The notes below the pieces were generated by a model. The model made no database searches. It had not been told where the DNA came from and was given only the letters and a program-made list of their open reading frames with translations. A stretch of DNA of 51,282 bases from a bacterium (GTDB lineage: Bacteria; Hydrothermota; UBA3072; JAPDKE01): positions 1 to 51,282 of the forward strand of contig JAPDKE010000046.1 of assembly GCA_029258725.1 (NCBI GenBank), in the 5' to 3' direction. Position numbers and translations under genes: made by a program. Of this stretch, positions 38,419 through 45,792 are shown piece by piece; the stretch's first letter is position 1; each line of letters begins with the position of its first letter.

Positions 38419-39598
38419 ACATAAGGTGCAGGGTCTGGAGGTGGGCTTTGAACACGGGTTCTGGTTTTTGCCAGGAGTTATTCTGGAGGTTATCCAGGTA
38501 GATATACCATTTAACCCACAGTATTTTTTCTGACTGGAAGTATCCTCCTGAGTTTATTCTGATTTTATCCAGTTCTTTATGCAGGTTCTCAGAGGCATTT
38601 GTGGATTTAATCCTTGCTCTTATCTCTCTCGGAAACTTGGTAAAGGTAAGATAGAGTTCCTGATTTCTCTCAAGTTCCTTTGCAAAGTGTGGATGATCTT
38701 TCCGGATGAGGTCTATTTCCTGAGAAAAAATCTCCTTTGCCTCCTCAAAATTCTCTGCCTTCCCTGCCATTTCTACGATCTCCCTGAACCTTTTATAAAG
38801 TTCCTTTTTAAGTCTGTATTTAGCATTTCTTATAAGGTGAACGATACACAGCTGGTGCATGGATAGAGGAAAGAAGGATTTGATGAGTTTTGAGATGCCC
38901 GGAAAGTTATCCGTAACCCACAGAAGCACCCTTTTTACTCCCCTCTGGGATAGATTTTCAAGCATGATTTTCCATGCCTCCAGGGTTTCATTTCCATAGT
39001 GCAGGTGAGAACCAAGAAAGTTTTTCTTTCCGCTCATGTCTATTCCTGTTGCAGTGATCAGGACTGCCTTCTTGATTTCTCCTTTTTCATTTTTAACATC
39101 CAAAACCTTTGCATCCATGAAGATAACAAGCCAGTCTGAGGCAAGTTCTCTTGAGTTCATTGCCTTGAATTCCTGATACAGGGTTTCTGTGATTTCTTCT
39201 ATTTCTTTCTGAGAATATGGAAGGTTGAGTTCTGAGAGGGCTATTTTCAGTGATTGGATGGAGCGGGATGATAAAAGGAGTGCTTCTACGAGTTTCCGGT
39301 ATTCTTCTGGGAGAGTTCTGGAGTATTTTGGAAGAATGGAAGGGAAGAAGGTAGAGTTTCTTGTTCTGGGAATGGAAAGGATGAGGGGTATGGAGCCTAT
39401 AGAGAAGTTCCTTTTGTAAAAGCCATTCTTTGTATCATCCACCTGTTCGAGATGCATTTCCCTTTCCCTTCTCATAATAGCATTGAGGAGAGATGTGAGA
39501 AGAACCTGGAGTAAACTCTCCGCATGAAAGTCCTTGACCTCATCCATTTCTTCCAGTATCTTTTCAATGATATCTTTTAAGGATTTCTTGTTTTTCAT
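38378..39598 (-). CDS. IS256-family (mutator-type) transposase
   Basis: The 406-residue protein starts at ATG 39598 (MKNKKSLKDIIEKILEE), which has ribosome site AAAGGAGG. A longer frame from 39694 runs through a hairpin and is unlikely. DDE catalytic residues are visible: Asp in DWLVIFMDAKVLDV, Asp in VLLWVTDNFPGISKLI, and Glu in IKSTNASENLHKELDKI, with the C/H-rich LCIVHLIRNAKYRL between them as is usual for this family. The N terminus contains AESLLQVLLTSLLNAIMRREREMHL, also typical. The frame appears intact, so the element may be active. Confidence 0.92.
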   Translation of the reverse strand: MKNKKSLKDIIEKILEEMDEVKDFHAESLLQVLLTSLLNAIMRREREMHLEQVDDTKNGFYKRNFSIGSIPLILSIPRTRNSTFFPSILPKYSRTLPEEYRKLVEALLLSSRSIQSLKIALSELNLPYSQKEIEEITETLYQEFKAMNSRELASDWLVIFMDAKVLDVKNEKGEIKKAVLITATGIDMSGKKNFLGSHLHYGNETLEAWKIMLENLSQRGVKRVLLWVTDNFPGISKLIKSFFPLSMHQLCIVHLIRNAKYRLKKELYKRFREIVEMAGKAENFEEAKEIFSQEIDLIRKDHPHFAKELERNQELYLTFTKFPREIRARIKSTNASENLHKELDKIRINSGGYFQSEKILWVKWYIYLDNLQNNSWQKPEPVFKAHLQTLHLMFRKTFETEEINHE

Positions 39599-39629
39599 TT
39601 TTAACCTCCTTTGTTTTTGTTTTTCTTTC

Positions 39630-39654
39630 CCCCTCTCCTTCCCCAGGAGAGGGG
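39630..39654. other. Hairpin in the transposase leader
   Basis: CCCCTCTCCT (39630-39639) and AGGAGAGGGG (39645-39654) form a perfect 10-bp stem around TCCCC. It lies inside the IS, 30-60 nt upstream of the transposase start. Such hairpins in IS leaders commonly limit transposase expression from outside promoters. Confidence 0.6.
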
Positions 39655-39685
39655 ACTTTCTTTTATATAATACCCTCTCCTCCAT

Positions 39686-39711
39686 CTTACACAAAATTTT
39701 TATAACTCCCC
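39686..39711 (-). repeat. Right terminal inverted repeat of the IS element
   Basis: Complement reads GGGGAGTTATAAA then AATTTTGTGTAAG. The core 13 bp (39686-39698) match the left end perfectly. Genomic sequence identical to 43775 onward begins at the last base of this repeat. Confidence 0.72.
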
Positions 39712-40933
39712 TCTTTCTTCTTCCAATTCTTATTCTCCTTTTCTTCTTTATGAGAAGGGGGACTCTTTATTCAGGATGGATTTTCCGTGGGAGGAATGGG
39801 ATACTGTGGCTCTTTATGCCTATCATCCCTGTGCAGGGGTAAGAGAGGGTGTATGGGAGATAGGGGACATAGAAGAGGAGGGGAAGGTTGGAATATACTA
39901 TGGGGATGAACTTGCTGGATGGGCTGAAGGCTGGGCATATCCTGTGGTTCTTGAGGGGTCTGAGGTTTATGTATTCTGGGAATGGGATGGGGATATTTAC
40001 TGCAATGCAAGGGCTCAGGGCTCCTGGATATTCATGACCTTTGGAGAAAAGATAATCAACACTCAGGAAACAGAGAGGAGCGTTCATGCGGTATTCTCTC
40101 ATGATAAGAAAGAGGTCTATCTTGCCTATCTTGAAGGTGAAGATGTTCCTTACAGGATAAGGTTTAAGAAAATAGACCTTTCTCCTTCTGTTTCCGTTCT
40201 TTCTCCCTCTCTCTATGACCATAACTGCAGGCACTGGAGGATAGGGTATCCTGTGAGGATTTCATGGGAGGTTTATAAATCCATTGCTCCTGTCTGTTCC
40301 TGTGTGGTTTATCTGCACAACCTCAATGCAATTCCCGATGGTGATATAAAGAGGATAGGTGTTGTTCCTGTGAATGATAATACTTCTCCCTTTGATACCC
40401 TTTCTCTTTCCTTTACCTGGGTTCCTGACGAGGATCCTGGAGAGTATGAGATTCTTATAAATGTTTACGATGTTCTTGGAAAGGTTGGAACTGCTACAAG
40501 TGATGAGTTTATTCTTACCGATGAACTTGTTCTCAATTCCTCCTTTGAAGATGGTCTATGTTGCTGGGAAAAACTGGATGGGGTTCCCATGGAGGTGGAG
40601 ACAGGGGCGGTTCATGGGGATTCATGTGTGAAGTTTATTCTTAATGGGGTTGAGGATTATGCATCCCTGAGGCAGGTTGATATTCCTGTTGTCCCAGGTG
40701 AGAGTTACTGGTTATCTGGCTGGATTAAGACTTCCCTTGATGGGGGGAGGGCGAAGATGGACATAAGGGATACTACTGGTTCTTCTTCTCTGTGTGGTAA
40801 TTTAAGGGGAGATAATGAATGGAGATATGTTTACACTCAATTTATTCCTCAGGGTAACAGGGCACAGATAAGGCTGGTGGCAGGGAGAATCGAGGTTGAC
40901 AGATGGAAAAAATGGGTTACAATAAAGATATAA
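39711..40933 (+). repeat. Tail tract, copy A (near-identical to 43775-44997)
   Basis: These 1,223 nt match 43775-44997 without any gap (constant offset 4,064). I noticed only three differences by eye: one giving Gly to Ala (GNRAQ/ANRAQ) and two silent. The match ends exactly at the IS border on the left and continues, less perfectly, into the leader cassette on the right. Such identity points to recent duplication or gene conversion. Confidence 0.92.
39776..40933 (+). pseudogene. 5'-truncated propeller/CBM tail (ORF fragment)
   Basis: A 385-codon open frame starting at an internal methionine (MDFPWEEWDTVALYAYHP). It encodes the C-terminal third of the metallopeptidase described at 41716: part of a propeller-like domain, an Ig-like segment (SPSLYDHNCRHWRIGYPVRISW), and a carbohydrate-binding-like module (LVLNSSFEDGLCCWEKLDG ... 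YWLSGWIKTSLDGGRAKMDI ... RAQIRLVAG). It has no signal peptide and no ribosome site, because its 5' part is cut off at the IS. It is therefore probably not expressed as a useful protein, although it could act as a sequence donor for the intact gene. Confidence 0.85.
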
Positions 40934-40944
40934 GGAGGAAAGGA

Positions 40945-41064
40945 ATGAGAAATTGTAAAGGTTTCATGGTTATCCATCTTACCCCTTCCTGTCCCTTAAG
41001 GGAGGTAAAGGAAGAAGGGGTTTTTGTATTTTTAAAGACGGGAAAGGAAAGGAGGACAAAATGA
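40945..41064 (+). CDS. Conserved leader small ORF, copy 2 (attenuator-like cassette)
   Basis: Thirty-nine codons, MRNCKGFMVIHLTPSCPLRE..., preceded by AAGGAGGAAAGGA. The terminal TGA overlaps the ATG of the next gene (ATGA), so it is coupled to it. It has the same reading frame and length as copy 1 through the VFVFL segment, despite several base changes. Confidence 0.55.
   Translation: MRNCKGFMVIHLTPSCPLREVKEEGVFVFLKTGKERRTK
40982..41032 (+). terminator. Terminator hairpin inside leader cassette 2
   Basis: CCCCTTC (40982-40988) pairs with GAAGGGG (41014-41020), with a perfect TCCCTTAAGGGA palindrome (40992-41003) in the loop and TTTTTGTATTTTT after. The inner palindrome differs from copies 1 and 3 in sequence but keeps its pairing, which supports a folded RNA. 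Confidence 0.7.
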
Positions 41065-41714
41065 TGCATGGATTTTTTCTTTCAGGACTTTTTGTATTAA
41101 GTGCATACGTTGCGCCTGATAAGGAGTATGGGTTAAAAACTCCTTATTCCTTAGGCTCACTATGCGAAAGGGCAACAGCGATAGTGATAGGGGTTGTTAA
41201 ATCTGTAAGGTATGTAAAAGAGTGGGAAAAATGGTCAAAATCATGGGGGGTAAGAAAGATTGTAAATCTCCATGCATTGGAAGATATAAAAAATGAGTGG
41301 AAGGACTCTCTGCTCACTGTTAAAACTCGAACAGATGCAAATTTTTCCCCTTTTGAAACAGTACTTGTGTTTGTTCAGGATACAAGAAAATGGGGGGAAT
41401 TTCATCCCTGGTGGGATAGATGCCCATGGCTGAGAGGAGATACGATGGAGGTGGCAGGATGGCGGTTTGGGAAATATCGAATAGTAAATGATACTCTCAG
41501 ATTTGAGCAATTTGGAATAAAGAAGTTTGGAATACCGCTGGATATTGCTAAAGGGGTTATAAAGGCTGCTATTGAATATCCCCATATTGTGGATGCTAAA
41601 ATAGATACTGTTTATGAAGAGGCTATGGAAATGCTTAAAACAAAAGATGAGGACACCGTACGGCAGTGGGTTTATGGAGAGTTAAGAAAGATAGAGGAAC
41701 TTGTGGAGGAGTAA
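41061..41714 (+). CDS. Exported protein of unknown function
   Basis: The 217-residue protein has a signal peptide (MMHGFFLSGLFVLSAYVAPDKEYG). The body includes CERATAIVIGVVKSVRYVKEW, ETVLVFVQDTRKWGEFHPWWDRCPWLRGDTMEVAGWRFGKYRIV, then a helical C terminus (DAKIDTVYEEAMEMLKTKDEDTVRQWVYGELRKIEELVEE). The first part has the feel of an OB-like or beta-barrel fold, but no family is recognised. It sits between leader cassette 2 and the metallopeptidase gene, ending 1 nt before the metallopeptidase ATG. It could be a chaperone, inhibitor or secretion partner for it. Confidence 0.68.
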   Translation: MMHGFFLSGLFVLSAYVAPDKEYGLKTPYSLGSLCERATAIVIGVVKSVRYVKEWEKWSKSWGVRKIVNLHALEDIKNEWKDSLLTVKTRTDANFSPFETVLVFVQDTRKWGEFHPWWDRCPWLRGDTMEVAGWRFGKYRIVNDTLRFEQFGIKKFGIPLDIAKGVIKAAIEYPHIVDAKIDTVYEEAMEMLKTKDEDTVRQWVYGELRKIEELVEE

Positions 41715-41715
41715 G

Positions 41716-44700
41716 ATGAAGAGGATGGGAAAATTTCTTTTAGTGCCATCGTTGATACTTTTGGTTTTTTGTGACGGTGGAGAATCGTATAAGTTTAACA
41801 ATCGTTGGTGGGAGCAGGGGAGGGTTCTGGTTTATGTAGATACTCTTATCCCCTATAACTGGATTAATGCGATACAGCAGGCAATAGAAACATGGGATAC
41901 GGCTGGTTCGTATTTCAGATTTTATTATCACGGCGCAAGGGCATCAGCATACCGAATATATCTGGATTCCTCCCTTGCTGGAAGCAACATATTGGCAGAA
42001 GTAAGACTCCCAGAGGAAGAGGGTCCTTTTCCGGGGTATGCTTGGGAGATTAGGATTAATCCTGATATTAACTGGAGTGTTGCAGATACTCCCAATCCTG
42101 ATGAATTTGATCTTCAATCGGTTATTCTTCATGAATTGGGTCATTGGCTTTCACTTGGGGATCTTTATTCTGATGGAAATAGAGATGAGGTGATGTATTA
42201 TGCATTCGCTCCTGGGGAGGTAAGAAGAGAGCTTGGAATTAAAGATAAGGAAGGTATTATTGCGATATATGGGGATGCCTACTATGAAAAAGAGTGGCCA
42301 CTTCCTCCTGCCTGGGTAAGAGAAATCCGTTATGTTGCGGATTCACAATTGGTATATATTTTCTGGGAGCGAGTCGATTCGGCAGATGGATACAAAGTAT
42401 ACCTTGGAGGCACCGATGATATTCTTATGGGAAGCGTTATTTATGCAGATATATACTGGGATACATGTGTTCGGATTCCTTATTCAGATTTGGGATATAT
42501 ACCCGATGATGGCGATAGTATTTTATGGGTATGGGTTACGACTTACAAAAAAATTGAGATATCAACTTCTTTATTTGATGATACTACACGGAAATATGAA
42601 AGTGATTTTGATTTTGGTACACCTTTCTATCGCGATAGAAAAGGTCCTGAACCGGTTGAGAGTCTTTATATAGTGGAGGTAAAAGAAAACAGTGTAGTTT
42701 TAGGATGGAAGAATCCATCTTCTTCTGACTTTGCCGGCATACATATTCGTTCCGCCTTGGATGGTTATCCATCTTCCCCCAATGATGGTGAGTATGTATT
42801 CTATGGTAGCTTGGGAGGTCCGGGAGAGAGGGTGACTTATCAGGTAACGGGTCTTCTTCCCTGTACCACCTATTATTTTGCTATTTTTGCATACGACAGC
42901 ATTGGAAATTATGCTCCACCAGGGTTAATCAATGTGAGAACTCTGGCTCTTAATCCTCCTTCTGGTTTAACTGCTTCTCCCCTCTCCCATTCTTCCATCC
43001 GCCTCACCTGGCGGGATAATTCCAGGTATAATACGGGGTATGAGATTGAATATAAGGTTGAAGATGGAGATTGGCAGTTCTTAACCACGGTTTCAGATAT
43101 AGAAGGTTCATCGGGTTCAATGATGAGTCATACGGTTAATAATCTTTCTCCTTCAACCAGGTATTCTTTCAGGGTAAGGGCTTATGATGACGAGGGACAT
43201 TATTCAGGGTGGTCCAATAAGGATTCATGTATAACCCATCCCTATCTTACATCAAGGGAGCCTGATGCATTAAGATTTAACAATTCCAGGAAGGTTGCGG
43301 TTGCACCTGATGGAACCATATGTCTTGTTCATACATGTCATGGGAAGGTATGGTATACCCAGTCCCAGGATGGGGTGAACTGGGAGAAAGAAAAAAAGAT
43401 AGGGGAAGGAATTTATCCAGCAATAGCAGTTGATGATAATGGAACAAGATGGGTGGTCTGGTGGGATAAGAACAAGACCAAAAAGTTGAGGGTTGCATGG
43501 AGTGATGATGGCAGGAGATGGGAAAAGGATTTTCTTTCTCATTCCTTCTTTAACATCTACATTAAAAGGCATCCATCCATTGTCTGGTCTTCCTTGCTGA
43601 GGAAGGTTATTGTTGCTGTGAGGGATAAGAAACAGGAGGCTCATTACCATCGTGAGATAATAACCCTATTTACCTTTGATAAGGAAGACATCTTAAATTC
43701 TATGGTTGATGTTAAGGAAATAGAGGTTGGGTGGACAAGGATTAGTGAAGGGGAACCTGCTGTTGGCTTTATCTCTCTTTCTTCTTCCAATTCTTATTCT
43801 CCTTTTCTTCTTTATGAGAAGGGGGACTCTTTATTCAGGATGGATTTTCCGTGGGAGGAATGGGATACTGTGGCTCTTTATGCCTATCATCCCTGTGCAG
43901 GGGTAAGAGAGGGTGTATGGGAGATAGGGGACATAGAAGAGGAGGGGAAGGTTGGAATATACTATGGGGATGAACTTGCTGGATGGGCTGAAGGCTGGGC
44001 ATATCCTGTGGTTCTTGAGGGGTCTGAGGTTTATGTATTCTGGGAATGGGATGGGGATATTTACTGCAATGCAAGGGCTCAGGGCTCCTGGATATTCATG
44101 ACCTTTGGAGAAAAGATAATCAACACTCAGGAAACAGAGAGGAGCGTTCATGCGGTATTCTCTCATGATAAGAAAGAGGTCTATCTTGCCTATCTTGAAG
44201 GTGAAGATGTTCCTTACAGGATAAGGTTTAAGAAAATAGACCTTTCTCCTTCTGTTTCCGTTCTTTCTCCCTCTCTCTATGACCATAACTGCAGGCACTG
44301 GAGGATAGGGTATCCTGTGAGGATTTCATGGGAGGTTTATAAATCCATTGCTCCTGTCTGTTCCTGTGTGGTTTATCTGCACAACCTCAATGCAATTCCC
44401 GATGGTGATATAAAGAGGATAGGTGTTGTTCCTGTGAATGATAATACTTCTCCCTTTGATACCCTTTCTCTTTCCTTTACCTGGGTTCCTGACGAGGATC
44501 CTGGAGAGTATGAGATTCTTATAAATGTTTACGATGTTCTTGGAAAGGTTGGAACTGCTACAAGTGATGAGTTTATTCTTACCGATGAACTTGTTCTCAA
44601 TTCCTCCTTTGAAGATGGTCTATGTTGCTGGGAAAAACTGGATGGGGTTCCCATGGAGGTGGAGACAGGGGCGGTTCATGGGGATTCATGTGTGAAGTTT

Positions 44701-44997
44701 ATTCTTAATGGGGTTGAGGATTATGCATCCCTGAGGCAGGTTGATATTCCTGTTGTCCCAGGTGAGAGTTACTGGTTATCTGGCTGGATTAAGACTTCCC
44801 TTGATGGGGGGAGGGCGAAGATGGACATAAGGGATACTACTGGTTCTTCTTCTCTGTGTGGTAATTTAAGGGGAGATAACGAATGGAGATATGTTTACAC
44901 TCAATTTATTCCTCAGGCTAACAGGGCACAGATAAGGCTGGTGGCAGGGAGAATCGAGGTTGACAGATGGAAAAAATGGGTTACAATAAAAATATAA
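41716..44997 (+). CDS. M10-type metallopeptidase lipoprotein with FN3, propeller-like and CBM-like domains
   Basis: The 1,093-residue protein starts at ATG 41716 (ribosome site GGAGGAG; an earlier TTG frame is less likely). Signal and lipobox LLVFC give a lipoprotein. Residues ~25-190 are a matrixin-like zinc peptidase: HELGHWLSLGD has His139, Glu140, His143, and Asp149 where matrixins have a third His; Met160 fits the Met-turn. About 320-405 and 410-505 are fibronectin type III domains (PPSGLTASPLSHSSIRLTWRDNS). About 515-800 looks like a sialidase/BNR propeller (YTQSQDGVNWEKEKKIG; AWSDDGRRWEKDF). A CBM-like module (LNSSFEDGLCCWE) ends the protein. It likely degrades an extracellular protein or peptide on a polymer surface. 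The last 1,223 nt duplicate 39711-40933. Confidence 0.85.
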   Translation: MKRMGKFLLVPSLILLVFCDGGESYKFNNRWWEQGRVLVYVDTLIPYNWINAIQQAIETWDTAGSYFRFYYHGARASAYRIYLDSSLAGSNILAEVRLPEEEGPFPGYAWEIRINPDINWSVADTPNPDEFDLQSVILHELGHWLSLGDLYSDGNRDEVMYYAFAPGEVRRELGIKDKEGIIAIYGDAYYEKEWPLPPAWVREIRYVADSQLVYIFWERVDSADGYKVYLGGTDDILMGSVIYADIYWDTCVRIPYSDLGYIPDDGDSILWVWVTTYKKIEISTSLFDDTTRKYESDFDFGTPFYRDRKGPEPVESLYIVEVKENSVVLGWKNPSSSDFAGIHIRSALDGYPSSPNDGEYVFYGSLGGPGERVTYQVTGLLPCTTYYFAIFAYDSIGNYAPPGLINVRTLALNPPSGLTASPLSHSSIRLTWRDNSRYNTGYEIEYKVEDGDWQFLTTVSDIEGSSGSMMSHTVNNLSPSTRYSFRVRAYDDEGHYSGWSNKDSCITHPYLTSREPDALRFNNSRKVAVAPDGTICLVHTCHGKVWYTQSQDGVNWEKEKKIGEGIYPAIAVDDNGTRWVVWWDKNKTKKLRVAWSDDGRRWEKDFLSHSFFNIYIKRHPSIVWSSLLRKVIVAVRDKKQEAHYHREIITLFTFDKEDILNSMVDVKEIEVGWTRISEGEPAVGFISLSSSNSYSPFLLYEKGDSLFRMDFPWEEWDTVALYAYHPCAGVREGVWEIGDIEEEGKVGIYYGDELAGWAEGWAYPVVLEGSEVYVFWEWDGDIYCNARAQGSWIFMTFGEKIINTQETERSVHAVFSHDKKEVYLAYLEGEDVPYRIRFKKIDLSPSVSVLSPSLYDHNCRHWRIGYPVRISWEVYKSIAPVCSCVVYLHNLNAIPDGDIKRIGVVPVNDNTSPFDTLSLSFTWVPDEDPGEYEILINVYDVLGKVGTATSDEFILTDELVLNSSFEDGLCCWEKLDGVPMEVETGAVHGDSCVKFILNGVEDYASLRQVDIPVVPGESYWLSGWIKTSLDGGRAKMDIRDTTGSSSLCGNLRGDNEWRYVYTQFIPQANRAQIRLVAGRIEVDRWKKWVTIKI
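43775..44997 (+). repeat. Tail tract, copy B (inside the metallopeptidase gene)
   Basis: Gap-free match to 39711-40933. The intact gene carries this copy. Base composition of the tract looks higher in GC than the peptidase-encoding first half of the gene, as if the two parts had different histories (impression, not measured). Confidence 0.92.
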
Positions 44998-45008
44998 GGA
45001 GGAAAGGA

Positions 45009-45155
45009 ATGAGAAATTGTAAAGGTTTCATGGTCATCCATCTTACCCCTTCCCCGCCCGAGAGGGAGGAAAAGGAGGAAGGGGTTTTTGTTTTTTTAAG
45101 GCAAAGGAAAGGAGGGAGCGATGGTAATGGTATTTTTGCTTTTATCAGCGGGTGA
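45009..45155 (+). CDS. Conserved leader small ORF, copy 3 (attenuator-like cassette)
   Basis: Forty-eight codons, MRNCKGFMVIHLTPSPPERE..., preceded by AAGGAGGAAAGGA. It overlaps the next gene by 35 nt in another frame. It matches copies 1 and 2 codon by codon through VFVFL and then diverges. Confidence 0.55.
   Translation: MRNCKGFMVIHLTPSPPEREEKEEGVFVFLRQRKGGSDGNGIFAFISG
45046..45097 (+). terminator. Terminator hairpin inside leader cassette 3
   Basis: CCCCTTCC (45046-45053) pairs with GGAAGGGG (45077-45084), followed by TTTTTGTTTTTTT. The next gene's ATG is 36 nt further on. Confidence 0.75.
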
Positions 45156-45792
45156 AGTCAATCAGGATGTGCCTTTGTGGAAGAAGTTGTCTTATAGCAT
45201 TGGGTATTCAGGGGGACTGTGCTGGAGAGGAAAAGATTTGATGCCTTATTGTCCTTATATGTTTTGCTGGGAGTGGCCTTTTTACCATCTTCATTCCATA
45301 GAATTGAGTGCAATATATCCTTTTGGAAATGGGGAAGGGATTGAGGTGGGAGTAGGATATGGGTGGGCAAGGATAGAGGATGCGAAAGGGTGGTTTAAGG
45401 TGGTGTATTTACCCGATGATACTATGAGATTACATGGATGGTTCAGTGCCAATTTACATTCTTTTACTATCACTGTTTCACCATGGAATGATGAAGTCTT
45501 TTTAAAACCTTTTTTGAGTTTATGTGGTGTGTTAGCAAAAGGTTCTGAAAATAGAGGCAGTCTTTGGTTTCCTGTAAATAGGGTTTCTATAGGGTTAGAA
45601 GCCGGGATTACAGGGTTTTATAAGTTTAGACTTTCCAGAGTGATTATTACGCCCTTTTTATCTTTCACTTTTTCATATCTACGTGAGGTCTGGAATGATT
45701 CACCCTGGAATGAATACTGGGAGAAAACTCTTTCTGTGTCTTTAAGTGGTCTATACGGAGGAATCAAAATAAACTTTGGAGGTGTGAGATGA
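45121..45792 (+). CDS. Exported, probably beta-barrel protein of unknown function
   Basis: The 223-residue protein has a short hydrophobic start (MVMVFLLLSAGEVNQDV). The rest is an array of amphipathic strands rich in Trp, Tyr and Gly: LSYSIGYSGGLCWRG, HSIELSAIYPFGNGEGIEVGVGYGWARI, HGWFSANLHSFTITVSPWND, NRVSIGLEAGITGFYKFRLSRVIITPFLSFTFSYL, LSVSLSGLYGGIKINFGGVR. The last strand ends near the C terminus, as in outer-membrane barrels. The start ATG is preceded by GGAGGGAGCG. It lies behind leader cassette 3 and overlaps the lipase gene by 4 nt, as the other small exported proteins do with their large partner genes. Confidence 0.72.
   Translation: MVMVFLLLSAGEVNQDVPLWKKLSYSIGYSGGLCWRGKDLMPYCPYMFCWEWPFYHLHSIELSAIYPFGNGEGIEVGVGYGWARIEDAKGWFKVVYLPDDTMRLHGWFSANLHSFTITVSPWNDEVFLKPFLSLCGVLAKGSENRGSLWFPVNRVSIGLEAGITGFYKFRLSRVIITPFLSFTFSYLREVWNDSPWNEYWEKTLSVSLSGLYGGIKINFGGVR

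Larger units (their letters stand above)
38350..39711 (-). mobile_element. IS256-family insertion sequence
   Basis: An element of about 1.36 kb carrying one mutator-type transposase gene on the minus strand. Its ends are imperfect 26-bp inverted repeats sharing the inner core AATTTTGTGTAAG, which resembles ends of known IS256-family elements (…TTGTGTAA). The left flank is the PHP gene, and the right flank is the truncated tail tract. The 8 bp beside each end differ (ATCCATAT left, TCTTTCTT right), so no target-site duplication is visible. That suggests recombination or deletion after insertion. Confidence 0.88.

Noticed and set aside
39599-39694. Extended transposase N terminus starting MCKMEERVLYKRKS
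   Set aside because: The extension runs through the leader hairpin and a good ribosome site precedes the ATG at 39598.
43831-44298. Minus-strand 155-aa frame, duplicated at 39767-40234
   Set aside because: It recurs only because the plus-strand tail tract is duplicated; its composition is that of an antisense shadow.
36142-45120. CRISPR array
   Set aside because: The repeats are long coding tracts and leaders, not short regularly spaced direct repeats.
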